A program made the position numbers and the translations under genes. From Paracoccaceae bacterium (GTDB lineage: Bacteria > Pseudomonadota > Alphaproteobacteria > Rhodobacterales > Rhodobacteraceae): a DNA stretch of 12,719 nucleotides. The stretch lies in the NCBI GenBank assembly GCA_027069385.1, contig JALXER010000305.1, positions 1 to 12,719 of the forward strand, read 5' to 3'. Below, in pieces: positions 1 to 7,362 of this stretch (positions within the stretch are counted from its first letter, which is position 1; each line of letters begins with the position of its first letter). The notes under the pieces are model-generated. The model was given only the letters and a program-made list of their open reading frames with translations, did no database searches and was not told the origin of the DNA.

Positions 1-345
1 CCGGTCGGGCCGCCCAAGATCCAGCACCAGCACCGCCAGCCCGCCCATCAGCAACGCCGCGGCCAGCAGGTTCGCCAGCCGCGCCACCGGTTTATAGGCC
101 ATTTTGCCAAAAACCGACCCGATAGAGGATACATTTAGCGCCCCCGAAGCCGCCACGATCAGGAAAATGGCAAACACATGCGGCAGGCCCCAGACGATCT
201 GGTTGTTCATACCGGTTACGATATGGCCGTGTTCCTCGATATAAAGCACCGACAGGCCGGCAGCGGCAACAAACGCCGCGCACAGCACCATGACGCCCCA
301 GATTTTGGGGGTCGATTTCAGCTCCCGAAAGACAATCCGTTCCAT
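1..345 (-). CDS. dsrP: DsrP, NrfD-type membrane subunit of DsrMKJOP (5' part only)
   Basis: Integral membrane quinone-interacting subunit of the DsrMKJOP complex, of the NrfD/PsrC family, expected to exchange electrons between the quinone pool and the periplasmic ferredoxin DsrO. Reading in from 345 there are 115 codons with no stop before the window edge; the complete protein of this family is usually near 400 residues with about ten helices. The visible part starts MERIVFRELKSTPKIW and shows three hydrophobic stretches, near residues 16-36, 50-72 and 88-109. The ATG at 343-345 is preceded by a GGGGG Shine-Dalgarno-like run and lies 9 bp after the dsrO stop, as expected for the conserved dsrJOP order. 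Identity rests on hydrophobicity, the start sequence and position after dsrO. The C-terminal two thirds are not in the window. Confidence 0.9.
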   Translation of the reverse strand, partial: MERIVFRELKSTPKIWGVMVLCAAFVAAAGLSVLYIEEHGHIVTGMNNQIVWGLPHVFAIFLIVAASGALNVSSIGSVFGKMAYKPVARLANLLAAALLMGGLAVLVLDLGRPDR

Positions 346-354
346 TTCAGCCCC

Positions 355-1095
355 CTATATATTCGAATACCGCACACCGAGATTCAGCTGCAAATCGCCG
401 CGTAGCTCGGTGCTGGGATAGTTCAGTAATGCCTGCGCGATTTCGCTTTCGGGATCGTTGAGATCGCCAAAAATCATCGCGTTGTTCCCCGTGGCGCTGC
501 ATGCCTCGACACAAGCGGTGGTGCCGTCGCCCCGATCGATTTTGTGCACACAAAGGTTGCAGGCCTCGACCGTGCCGTTGCCGCGCGGCGTTGTGTGTTT
601 CTGGCCGGTAACCGGTTCATGCACGAAAGAGCGCGCCTTGTAGGGGCAGGCCATCATGCAATAACGGCAGCCGATGCAGATATGCCGGTCAACCAGCACA
701 ATGCCGTCCTCGCGTTTGAACGATGCGCCGGTCGGGCACACATCCACGCAGGGCGGTTTTTCGCAATGCTGGCACATGACCGGCAGCGATGACGCCCGTC
801 CGGTTTGCTTGTTCTTGAGGTTGACCTTGCGGATCCACTGCGGGTCGGTATCCAGCCCGTTGTTTTCCCAGCCGTGTTCGTTTGAACAGGCCGACACGCA
901 GGCCGAGCAATCCTCGGGGCACTTGGAACTGTCGATCAACAGCCCCCAGCGCGCGCCGGGTTTCAGCCCGTCCGCCGACGCCGGAGCCGCCAGCGCCATC
1001 AGGGTTACCCCGGGGGCCAGCGTAACCGCAGCCGCCCCGGCTTTCAGAAAGTCGCGGCGCGAGCGTTCCGCCCCGTTTTCGCTTGTCTTTTTCAT
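355..1095 (-). CDS. dsrO: DsrO, periplasmic four-cluster ferredoxin of DsrMKJOP
   Basis: Iron-sulfur subunit that passes electrons between DsrJ and/or periplasmic partners and the membrane protein DsrP. The 246-residue protein begins with a twin-arginine signal: SRRDFLK at residues 12-18, a hydrophobic stretch at about 19-37 and an ASA cleavage site near residue 41, so it is exported folded through Tat. Sixteen cysteines form four [4Fe-4S] motifs: C59/C63/C66/C70, C108/C111/C116/C120, C140/C143/C146/C150 and C179/C182/C195/C199. The length and cluster layout fit the NrfC/PsrB-like ferredoxin family. Its ATG overlaps the dsrJ stop by 4 bp (ATGA, 1092-1095), so translation is probably coupled. 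The twin-arginine signal and the downstream dsrP separate it from soluble polyferredoxins. Confidence 0.96.
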   Translation of the reverse strand: MKKTSENGAERSRRDFLKAGAAAVTLAPGVTLMALAAPASADGLKPGARWGLLIDSSKCPEDCSACVSACSNEHGWENNGLDTDPQWIRKVNLKNKQTGRASSLPVMCQHCEKPPCVDVCPTGASFKREDGIVLVDRHICIGCRYCMMACPYKARSFVHEPVTGQKHTTPRGNGTVEACNLCVHKIDRGDGTTACVEACSATGNNAMIFGDLNDPESEIAQALLNYPSTELRGDLQLNLGVRYSNI

Positions 1096-1538
1096 TGCGA
1101 GGCCCCCTCCAGATAGGCGCGCAGCGCGTCCAGCTCCGTTTCACGGCCAAGCATCTGACCGGGCAATAACAGCGCCTGATCCGTATCTTCCGACACCGAA
1201 CTGTGACACTGGAAACAATCGATTTTCACCGCGGCATAGTCATGGCAGGCACGACAGAAATGCTGGTCGGATTCAATGGTGACCGGCGCGGCGTCCGGCC
1301 CTTTGACCGCATGGCAGGTGACGCATTCCGAAATTGACGCCTGAATTTGCCGGTCACCTTCGTGTACCGTCAGGTTGCGATCATGACGCAGCATATCGGG
1401 ATGGTTGATCCGCCAGTATTCATTGCCTTCCGGATGCGCCTCACCCGTTGCCTTGGGAATGTCGGGAAACAGACTGTCTTGCGCCATCACCGGCGCTGCC
1501 AGCAGGGCAAACAGCCCGATGATGAGCAGACGTATCAT
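1092..1538 (-). CDS. dsrJ: DsrJ, triheme periplasmic cytochrome c of DsrMKJOP
   Basis: Periplasmic multiheme c-type cytochrome of the DsrMKJOP complex. The 148-residue product has a Sec-type signal peptide (MIRLLIIGLFALLAAPVMAQ, cleavage near residue 19 or 20) and exactly three heme-binding motifs: CVTCH 72-76, CRACH 95-99 and CFQCH 108-112. These are the only cysteines in the protein. In the Allochromatium vinosum protein a further cysteine about 11 residues before a conserved RxNH-like stretch was reported as an unusual axial heme ligand. Here the aligned position, before RINH (residues 43-46), is His35, so a His/Cys heme is not possible as seen. Candidate sixth ligands are His35, His46, Met49, His52, His59 and His93. 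The gene starts 3 bp after the dsrL stop and overlaps dsrO by 4 bp. Alignment to the known protein is from memory. Confidence 0.94.
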   Translation of the reverse strand: MIRLLIIGLFALLAAPVMAQDSLFPDIPKATGEAHPEGNEYWRINHPDMLRHDRNLTVHEGDRQIQASISECVTCHAVKGPDAAPVTIESDQHFCRACHDYAAVKIDCFQCHSSVSEDTDQALLLPGQMLGRETELDALRAYLEGASQ

Positions 1539-1541
1539 AAC

Positions 1542-3476
1542 CTATTCTCCAAGCCCCATTTTGATATACCCAGTCGGGCACACATCCATGCAGATATGGC
1601 AGCCGATGCATTTGGTATAATCGGTTTCCACATAACGCCCGACGGTACGATCCGCCTTGCGCACCCGCGAGATCGCGTCTTGCGGGCAGTAGATCACGCA
1701 GTTATCGCATTCAAAACACATGCCACAGGACATGCAGCGCTCGCCTTCTTTCTGGGCCTGTTCTTCGGAAAACGCGATGATGCGTTCCTCGAAATTGCCC
1801 AACACCGCGTCGCCTTCGATGTGGCGCTCTTCGCGCACCTCGCGGGGAACATAGGGGAAGTGCCCCTTGAACAGCTCGGTATGCTTGACGATCTGCCCGT
1901 CCGAGCGATCCTCGTAGTTATGCACTGCGTAATCAGCCACATAGGTTCCGCGTGATTGCTGGTGGTCATAAGGTGCCGGATCATGGCCGCGATTATGCAG
2001 CTCTTCGAGCAGGTTAAAGTGGTGGATGTCGATTTTCGGGCGTTTCTCGATTTCGCAATCGTCCAGATAATCGGTGATGGTTTCCGCCACAACGCGACCG
2101 TGGCCGATGGCGGTGGTCAGCAGGTGCGGTTTCAGAATGTCGCCACCGGCGAAATGCTTGTCTTTGCCTTTGACCTTATAGCCCCGCTCGATGTCGATCG
2201 ACCCGCGGCCATTATCCAGCCCGTCGATGCCCTCGAAGTCGCCCATCTGGCCAATGGCGGCGATGATGATATCGGCCTCCAGAATAAATTCGGTGCCCTC
2301 GACGGGTTCGGGCACATTGCCCTTCATGGTGCATTCGCACATGCGCAAACCGGTGGCACGGCCGTCCTCGCCCTTGATCACTTCAAGCGGCATAACCGAG
2401 CCTTTGATGTCCACACCTTCGCGTTTGGCGTCTTCGCGTTCATGCTCGGCGGCGGTCATCTGTTCAATCGGGAAAAGCGAGGTCAGCGTGGCCTGCATCC
2501 CCTCGCGGGTCAGCACCCCGGCCGTATCCTGCGCAGTAAAGTCGATCACCGAGCCGTCGGAATGGTCGGTTTTGGCAACTGCCGTCACATGGCCCAGACG
2601 CCGTGCAACCGATGCCACGTCGATAGAGGTATCGCCACCGCCGACAACCACAACCTTTTGTGCCGTCCCGACAACCCAGCCTTTGTTGAACGCATCCAGA
2701 AATTCGACGCCGTCAATGCAGTTTTCGGTGCCTTCCCAGCCCTCGATGGGCAGCGGGCGGCCTTTTTGTGCGCCAAGCGCCCAGAAAATCGCGTCATAGC
2801 TTTCTTCAAGCTGCTCGACCGTTACATCCTGCCCGACGCGGGTATTCAGATGGACATCGACGCCCAGATCGGTGATCCGGCCAATTTCGATATCGAGCAT
2901 ATCGCGCGGGGTCCGGTATCCCGGGATCCCGTAGCGCATCATGCCGCCCAATTTGCTATTGGCTTCGAACAGCGAAACGGCGTGGCCCTCGCGACGCAGG
3001 AAATACGCCGCAGACAGGCCGGCAGGGCCACCGCCGATAACCGCGATCTTGCGGCCGGTATCCGCACCAACTTCGGCAAGTTTGATGTTGTTTTCATTGG
3101 CCCAGTCGCCCACATACTGTTCCACCGCGTTGATACCGACATAGTCGTCAACCTCGTTGCGGTTACAGCCGCTTTCGCACGGTGCCGGGCAAACCCGCCC
3201 CATAGAGGCCGGAAACGGGTTGGCTTCGGTCATGCGGTGAAAGGCGTATTCCTGCCAGGCCTGCCCTTCGACGGGCGATTTGTCCATGCCCCGGGCAATG
3301 GCCAGCCAGCCGCGAATATCGTGACCCGACGGGCAAGACGCGGAACAGGGTGCGGTTTTATGCACATAGGTCGGACATTTGTAGGATTTGTCCTGCGTGA
3401 AGATTTTCTCCTCCAGATCCCAGTCATGGGGGGTCTCGCCTTCTTCAAAGCGCCGGAATGTGGGCCGTTCGTTCAT
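1542..3476 (-). CDS. dsrL: DsrL, FAD/[4Fe-4S] NAD(P)H oxidoreductase partner of DsrAB
   Basis: Cytoplasmic iron-sulfur flavoprotein related to the small subunit of glutamate synthase. In sulfur oxidizers it takes electrons from rDsrAB and passes them to NAD(P)+. The 644 residues match the family length. Domains in order: N-terminal cysteine-rich part (C34, C44, C48 in APCSASCPSGHDI; C96, C100, C104 in VCPAPCESGCNR); FAD Rossmann motif IGGGPAGLSAAYFL at 147-160; NAD(P)-binding motif VVGGGDTSIDVA at 277-288; a second FAD-contact motif FAGGD at 442-446; and a C-terminal ferredoxin module with cysteines 581/584/587/590/593/597 and CIGCHICMDVCPTG at 623-636. The start ATG overlaps the dsrK stop (ATGA, 3473-3476). 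The clear dsrL between dsrK and dsrJ is one of the best signs that the pathway runs in the oxidative direction. Preference for NAD or NADP cannot be read with certainty. Confidence 0.97.
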   Translation of the reverse strand: MNERPTFRRFEEGETPHDWDLEEKIFTQDKSYKCPTYVHKTAPCSASCPSGHDIRGWLAIARGMDKSPVEGQAWQEYAFHRMTEANPFPASMGRVCPAPCESGCNRNEVDDYVGINAVEQYVGDWANENNIKLAEVGADTGRKIAVIGGGPAGLSAAYFLRREGHAVSLFEANSKLGGMMRYGIPGYRTPRDMLDIEIGRITDLGVDVHLNTRVGQDVTVEQLEESYDAIFWALGAQKGRPLPIEGWEGTENCIDGVEFLDAFNKGWVVGTAQKVVVVGGGDTSIDVASVARRLGHVTAVAKTDHSDGSVIDFTAQDTAGVLTREGMQATLTSLFPIEQMTAAEHEREDAKREGVDIKGSVMPLEVIKGEDGRATGLRMCECTMKGNVPEPVEGTEFILEADIIIAAIGQMGDFEGIDGLDNGRGSIDIERGYKVKGKDKHFAGGDILKPHLLTTAIGHGRVVAETITDYLDDCEIEKRPKIDIHHFNLLEELHNRGHDPAPYDHQQSRGTYVADYAVHNYEDRSDGQIVKHTELFKGHFPYVPREVREERHIEGDAVLGNFEERIIAFSEEQAQKEGERCMSCGMCFECDNCVIYCPQDAISRVRKADRTVGRYVETDYTKCIGCHICMDVCPTGYIKMGLGE

Positions 3477-5017
3477 GGTGTTTCCTCCGCTGTGGGCTCT
3501 TCAGCCTCGTCTGATTCCTGCCCGTCAAGGATGACGGCATTTGCTACCAGTTGGTGAACGGACATGATGGTGTCCATCTCGAAACCGTATTTCGGCATCA
3601 CCTTGGCAAATTGGGTTTTGCAAATGGCGCAGATTGCCGCCATTTTGTTTACCCCGTGATTATCGCTTACCTGTTTCAGCGCGGTCATGCGGGGTTTGGC
3701 CCCTTTGATGCGCAGGTCCATCAGGTCGTCGGTCAGCAACCCGCCACCCCCGCCGCAGCAAAAGGTATTCTCGCGGATCGTGTCACGTTCCATATCGTGG
3801 AAATTGTTGCAAACGGCCTTGATGACCGCGCGGGGCACATCGAACTGGCCGCCCTCTTTGTCACCCATGGCCGAGCCGCGCGCCACGTTGCAGCTATCGT
3901 GATAGGTCATGACAAATTCGTCGTTGCGCGATTTGTCAATTTTCAGGCGGCCGCTTTCGATCTCGTCCAGCGTGAATTCAAGGATGTGCTGCGGGATCGG
4001 ATAGTTCTGGTCCAGAAAATCGAACGGCCCCGCCAATGTGTTCAAAAAGCTGTAAGCCACCCGCCAGGCATGGCCGCACTCGCCAAAGATAATCCGCTTG
4101 ACGCCCAGATCCTTGGCCGCCTGCCGGATGCGCCAGCTTACCTCGCGCATGTTTTCGTAAGAACCGATGAACATGCCAAAATTGGCCGCCTCGGAGGCAT
4201 AAGAGCTAAGCGTCCAGCTAACCCCCGCCGAGTGGAACACCTTGGCATAACCCAGCAACCCGTCAATATGCGGCTCGGCAAAAAAGTCGGCCGACGGGGT
4301 GATCAACAGGATATCGGCGCCTTTGACATCCAGCGGAATTTTCACCGCAACGCCGGTTTCGTCTTCCAGATCCTCTTCGAGGTCTTCCAGCGTGGCCGCC
4401 AGCGCCTTGGGGTTCAGGCCAAGGTTGTTGCCGGTCTTTTTCAGCTTGGCGATAATCTCGTTGCAATACTTTTGCCCGACGCCAACGCTATCCAGAATTT
4501 CCCGCGCCGCCATAGAGATTTCGGCCGTATCGATGCCATAGGGGCATGCAACCGAGCAGCGACGGCATTGCGAACACTGGTGATAATAGGTGTACCATTC
4601 GTCCAGCACTTCTTTGGTCAAATCGCGCGCGCCCACCAGCCACGGGAAATATTTGCCCGCAAAGGTGTAATAGCGCCGATAGACCGAGCGCAGCAGGTCC
4701 TGACGCGCTACCGGCATGTTTTTCGGGTCGGCAGTGCCAAGGAAATACTGGCATTTATCAGTGCAGGCCCCGCATTTCACGCAGGTATCCAGATAGACCT
4801 GAAAGGCACGGTTGCGCTTGGCCAATTCGCCCATCTTGGCGATGGCGACCTCTTTCCAGTTGTCCAGCAACTCTCCGGGAAAGCCCAGAGCCTCGTTATG
4901 CTCCGGATAGGCCTTGAAGGTGTCGGTATCCAGACTCGCACCACATTCCAGCGGGGGAATGACGAACGGGTTATCCATGAATTTGTCGTCGTCGGCTTTT
5001 TTGTCCAGCGGTGCCAT
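3473..5017 (-). CDS. dsrK: DsrK, HdrD-like Fe-S subunit of DsrMKJOP
   Basis: Cytoplasmic catalytic subunit related to heterodisulfide reductase HdrD; it is thought to act on the DsrC disulfide/trisulfide and to exchange electrons with the DsrM b-hemes. The 514-residue protein has two classic [4Fe-4S] motifs, C79/C82/C85/C89 and C148/C151/C154/C158 followed by proline, and then the CCG-type region: C314 in GECGH, C376 in HDSCN, the FCCGGGGG motif with C420-C421, and CAIC at 463-466. This set is the expected ligand field of the special noncubane [4Fe-4S] centre. There is no signal peptide, consistent with a cytoplasmic site. An AGGAGG sequence precedes the ATG, which lies 2 bp after the dsrM stop; the 3' end overlaps dsrL by 4 bp. 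The last 15 residues are acidic and look like a disordered tail. Confidence 0.97.
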   Translation of the reverse strand: MAPLDKKADDDKFMDNPFVIPPLECGASLDTDTFKAYPEHNEALGFPGELLDNWKEVAIAKMGELAKRNRAFQVYLDTCVKCGACTDKCQYFLGTADPKNMPVARQDLLRSVYRRYYTFAGKYFPWLVGARDLTKEVLDEWYTYYHQCSQCRRCSVACPYGIDTAEISMAAREILDSVGVGQKYCNEIIAKLKKTGNNLGLNPKALAATLEDLEEDLEDETGVAVKIPLDVKGADILLITPSADFFAEPHIDGLLGYAKVFHSAGVSWTLSSYASEAANFGMFIGSYENMREVSWRIRQAAKDLGVKRIIFGECGHAWRVAYSFLNTLAGPFDFLDQNYPIPQHILEFTLDEIESGRLKIDKSRNDEFVMTYHDSCNVARGSAMGDKEGGQFDVPRAVIKAVCNNFHDMERDTIRENTFCCGGGGGLLTDDLMDLRIKGAKPRMTALKQVSDNHGVNKMAAICAICKTQFAKVMPKYGFEMDTIMSVHQLVANAVILDGQESDEAEEPTAEETP

Positions 5018-5019
5018 GG

Positions 5020-5775
5020 TTAGCCCTCCTCACTTGTCGGAATGCCCTCGGGCAGTGGCGGCAGGTTTCTGGCCCATTTCGACACGAACCGTTTGTCGCG
5101 CGCGTTATCCACCATGGTACGGCTGGGCGCAAAGAACAGGCCCGGCGCGTGCATCAGCTTGGAAATCGGGAAGATGATCATCAGCGTTGCCACCGAGGCC
5201 AGATGCACCAGCAAGGGCAGGGTCGTGGGCAGATCGCCAATCTGGAAACGCATCAACCCGAGCATATAGGCCTTTAGGGCGATGATATCGGTATGCGCCA
5301 GAAATTTCATCGAATAGCCCGAGAATACAATCAGCATCAGCAACGCCAGCATCAGATAGTCGGACGGGTTGGAGATATAGCGGATACGCGGCTGGAAAAT
5401 GCGGCGCGCCATCAATCCGCCCAACCCGGCAAACATGGCAAACCCCGCCAGAATGCCAAAAGGCTGTATCAGGGCAACCCACCACCAGACCGGATCGGTG
5501 AAATAGCGCAGATGACGCAGCAGCACCAGCGCCATGCCGTAATGGAATAGATAAGCGAATATCCAGATCCACTTGTTGGATTTGAACAGGCTTTCAAAGA
5601 ACAGGACCTCGCGCAACATGCGCAAGACCACCCCGCGCTTGGTGCGCGGAGCAGGAGATACGGGAATCTTTAACAGAATGGGTGTGCGTGCGTATTTAAG
5701 CACCTTCATGCCGGTTCCGACGATCAACAAGACCGTCGCAACATAGAACAGCACTGCATATACCGTGGAAATCAC
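5020..5775 (-). CDS. dsrM: DsrM, b-type cytochrome membrane subunit of DsrMKJOP
   Basis: NarI-like membrane cytochrome b that links DsrK to membrane quinones. The 251-residue protein has about five hydrophobic segments, near residues 5-23, 69-90, 97-121, 139-160 and 184-202. Histidines at 78, 88, 161, 191 and 209 lie in or next to these segments, so ligands for two b-hemes are available. The start codon is GTG (complement of 5773-5775). It is chosen because a strong AAGGGAGGG ribosome site (complement of 5782-5790) lies 6 bp upstream and the protein begins in a membrane helix. It follows dsrC after a 52-bp spacer and is almost joined to dsrK. The cytoplasmic tail beyond residue 210 is rich in basic residues and ends with proline- and glutamate-rich sequence. 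Confidence 0.95.
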   Translation of the reverse strand: MISTVYAVLFYVATVLLIVGTGMKVLKYARTPILLKIPVSPAPRTKRGVVLRMLREVLFFESLFKSNKWIWIFAYLFHYGMALVLLRHLRYFTDPVWWWVALIQPFGILAGFAMFAGLGGLMARRIFQPRIRYISNPSDYLMLALLMLIVFSGYSMKFLAHTDIIALKAYMLGLMRFQIGDLPTTLPLLVHLASVATLMIIFPISKLMHAPGLFFAPSRTMVDNARDKRFVSKWARNLPPLPEGIPTSEEG

Positions 5776-5827
5776 GATAGACCCTCCCTTAAATATTCCC
5801 CGTAGTTTTTTGTTTTATAACAGGGTG

Positions 5828-6163
5828 TTATACACAACCGGTAGGTTTAGGCAGACCGGCGATTTTACATGCCTGTTTGGCCGGACCATAGGGGAACAGC
5901 TCGTACATGTATTTGTTGTTGCCAACTTCGGGGCCCATGGATTTTTTGATCGCCTTGATCAAAACACGCACAGCCGGTGCGATCTGGTATTCTTCGTAAT
6001 ATTCACGAAGAAAGTTTACCACAGCCCAACGCTCGTCATCCATTTCAATTTCTTCGGCTTTGGCGATCACGTCGGCCAATTCCGGAGTCCAGTCGGACAG
6101 GTTGGTGATATAGCCTTCTTCGTCATGTTCTACAGCGGTGCCGTTTACGTCATATGCAGCCAT
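5828..6163 (-). CDS. dsrC: DsrC, sulfur-carrier protein with two C-terminal redox cysteines
   Basis: Small soluble sulfur carrier of the DsrC/TusE family. It receives persulfide sulfur from DsrEFH, presents it to DsrAB and leaves as a disulfide/trisulfide form handled by DsrK. From the chosen start the protein has 111 residues. The C-terminal arm carries both functional cysteines, C99 in QACK and C110 as the next-to-last residue in TGCV, 11 positions apart as in true DsrC; TusE proteins of tRNA thiolation keep only the final one. An upstream in-frame ATG at 6167-6169 would add two residues (Met-Lys). The AAGGA ribosome site (complement of 6172-6176) is only 2 bp from that ATG but 8 bp from the ATG at 6161-6163, so I prefer the latter. 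It is the only gene here flanked by spacers of more than 50 bp on both sides. Confidence 0.96.
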   Translation of the reverse strand: MAAYDVNGTAVEHDEEGYITNLSDWTPELADVIAKAEEIEMDDERWAVVNFLREYYEEYQIAPAVRVLIKAIKKSMGPEVGNNKYMYELFPYGPAKQACKIAGLPKPTGCV

Positions 6164-6171
6164 TTTCATAT

Positions 6172-6176
6172 TCCTT
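6172..6176 (-). promoter_or_regulatory. Ribosome binding site deciding the dsrC start
   Basis: On the minus strand AAGGA stands before two in-frame ATGs (6169-6167 and 6163-6161). Spacing is 2 nt to the first and 8 nt to the second. The second fits normal spacing, which gives a DsrC beginning MAAYDVNG. Confidence 0.65.
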
Positions 6177-6189
6177 TTGTTTGTTGGTT

Positions 6190-6225
6190 ACCCCGTTCAT
6201 ATGGGGTGGTTTAACGTTAATTCAA
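6190..6225 (-). promoter_or_regulatory. dsrH-dsrC spacer with palindrome, hairpin and weak promoter-like pair
   Basis: The 58-bp gap between dsrH and dsrC holds a perfect 10-bp palindrome, TTAACGTTAA (6211-6220), and an inverted repeat ACCCC-N8-GGGGT (6190-6194 with 6203-6207) that could form a 5-bp hairpin in the transcript. On the minus strand TTGAAT (6220-6225) and TATGAA (6196-6201) are 18 bp apart, each matching four of six consensus bases, and could be a weak sigma70 promoter giving extra dsrC mRNA. There is no U-run, so it is not an intrinsic terminator. The repeats are seen directly; any promoter or processing role is inference. Confidence 0.35.
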
Positions 6226-6530
6226 AGCCAGCTTTGTGTGCGGTCGGTACTTGCGACCATATCCACGAAACCGTCCATGTCGATCTTGGTAATCCCGTCG
6301 GCAACCCGCCCGGCATCGATGCCGCGCGCCGCCAGATCTTCGCCAAGCACGAACAGGTTAACCTGTCCGCCAAGGCCGGCAACGGCGTCGGCCAGCGTGG
6401 TGCTGCCCATGGCGCCGTAAACGCCGTCTTCGATCATCAGAACACTGTCACCGGCTTGGACATGCGACAGGCAGCTCAGCAGGGTCTGGGTCTGAAACGG
6501 GGATTTGTTAACGGTGTGTAAAGTAGCCAT
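6222..6530 (-). CDS. dsrH: DsrH, TusB-like sulfur-transfer subunit
   Basis: Third subunit of the DsrEFH sulfur-transfer hexamer (TusB family), which hands sulfane sulfur to DsrC in the cytoplasm. The 102-residue protein has its single cysteine at position 20 (LLSCLSHV), matching the conserved DsrH cysteine of the family. The segment after it, ending IEDGVYGAM, is a typical TusB-like nucleotide-free Rossmann-type core. The start ATG is preceded by AGGGGG at a short spacing and lies 9 bp after the dsrF stop. The protein ends in TQSWL, with a tryptophan next to the C terminus as is common in this family. Presence of dsrH beside dsrE and dsrF, together with dsrC, is used as a marker of the oxidative Dsr pathway. 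Confidence 0.94.
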   Translation of the reverse strand: MATLHTVNKSPFQTQTLLSCLSHVQAGDSVLMIEDGVYGAMGSTTLADAVAGLGGQVNLFVLGEDLAARGIDAGRVADGITKIDMDGFVDMVASTDRTQSWL

Positions 6531-6539
6531 AATGCCCCC

Positions 6540-6950
6540 TTAAAAGCTCAAGACAACGTCTTGGTTTGCCATGATTTTGCCCATCTCGGCGCGCGAAACC
6601 ACACGAATAGAGGGCTTTTCGGCCCAATCATCGTCTTCGTCCTCGTACTGGATATCTTGCAGGTCATCCAGCGTCAGGCCGCGTTCATCAAGGCTTTCCT
6701 GCTCGACATAAAGCTTGGTCACCTCGTAATCGCCCAGCGCCCGGAAGGTCGGCGAGAAATTCTTGAGGCCAACCCCCTTGGTGTCCTGGTTCTTGGTCAG
6801 CTGGAACACGCCATCATCCAGAAACGCCATTTCGACATCCTGGTCAAAGGCAGCGCCGATCAGCACGACCTCCAGACTTTCCTGCGCGTAAATCGTGCCG
6901 TAAGGCGCCTTGCGATTTACATAGAGGAATTTTTTCACATCTTCGCTCAT
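6540..6950 (-). CDS. dsrF: DsrF, TusC-like subunit of DsrEFH, without cysteine
   Basis: Middle subunit of the DsrEFH hexamer, related to TusC. The 136-residue protein shows family-typical stretches: NRKAPYGTIYA at 12-22, VVLIGAAFDQDV at 28-39, FLDDGVFQL at 43-51 and KNFSPTFRALGDYEV at 63-77. It contains no cysteine, so it cannot carry a persulfide itself and most likely has a structural role between DsrE and DsrH. Residues 102-109 (YEDEDDDW) form a strong acidic patch. The ATG has GGAGG nearby and sits 9 bp after the dsrE stop. From memory, the Allochromatium protein has a cysteine in the stretch around residue 40, where this one has glutamate. Confidence 0.94.
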   Translation of the reverse strand: MSEDVKKFLYVNRKAPYGTIYAQESLEVVLIGAAFDQDVEMAFLDDGVFQLTKNQDTKGVGLKNFSPTFRALGDYEVTKLYVEQESLDERGLTLDDLQDIQYEDEDDDWAEKPSIRVVSRAEMGKIMANQDVVLSF

Positions 6951-6959
6951 TGTTTCCTC

Positions 6960-7352
6960 CTAGTCGCCAAACGTGATGGTGCGGTCGGCCTGAATGCCCA
7001 TTTCGATCAACTGGCCAAGGCCGGAAATCCGGAACCCCTCGGCGATGTTGTTTGCATCCTTGCCCTGGCGCTCGGCTTCATTTTCGTCGAGCAACCCGCG
7101 ACGTTGCGCTGCCGCAATACAAATCACCAGATCAAGATCGTGTTCCTTTGCCAGCGCGGTCCATTGTGCCTGAATCTGCCGGTCATCCTGGGGGGGGACC
7201 GACAGGCGCGTGCCCACGTTCACCCCGTCATGATAAAAGAACACACGGGCAACTTCGTGACCTTTGGCCAGCGCCGCCTTGACGAAATTGTAAGCGGTAT
7301 CCGACGCCTGATGCGTGTACGGCCCCTCACTGACAACGATTCCGAACTTCAT
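6960..7352 (-). CDS. dsrE: DsrE, TusD-like sulfur-transfer subunit
   Basis: Active sulfur-binding subunit of the cytoplasmic DsrEFH complex (TusD family). The 130-residue protein has its only cysteine at position 78 (DLVICIAAAQRRG), the position known as the persulfide-carrying residue in this family. The N-terminal strand MKFGIVVSEGPY, the segment FFYHDGVNVG (38-47) and the C-terminal SGLGQLIEMGIQADRTITFGD half are typical of DsrE. The ribosome site TAGGAG overlaps the dsrB stop codon, and the gene begins 10 bp after dsrB. The order E-F-H directly after dsrB is the canonical one for proteobacterial sulfur oxidizers. Confidence 0.96.
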   Translation of the reverse strand: MKFGIVVSEGPYTHQASDTAYNFVKAALAKGHEVARVFFYHDGVNVGTRLSVPPQDDRQIQAQWTALAKEHDLDLVICIAAAQRRGLLDENEAERQGKDANNIAEGFRISGLGQLIEMGIQADRTITFGD

Positions 7353-7362
7353 GCTCTTGCTC

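Noticed and set aside
1956..5023. Long open frames on the plus strand opposite dsrL and dsrK (about 490 and 530 codons)
   Set aside because: They are the antisense shadow of biased codon use in dsrL and dsrK, show no recognizable domain, and the minus-strand proteins carry complete Fe-S and FAD motifs.
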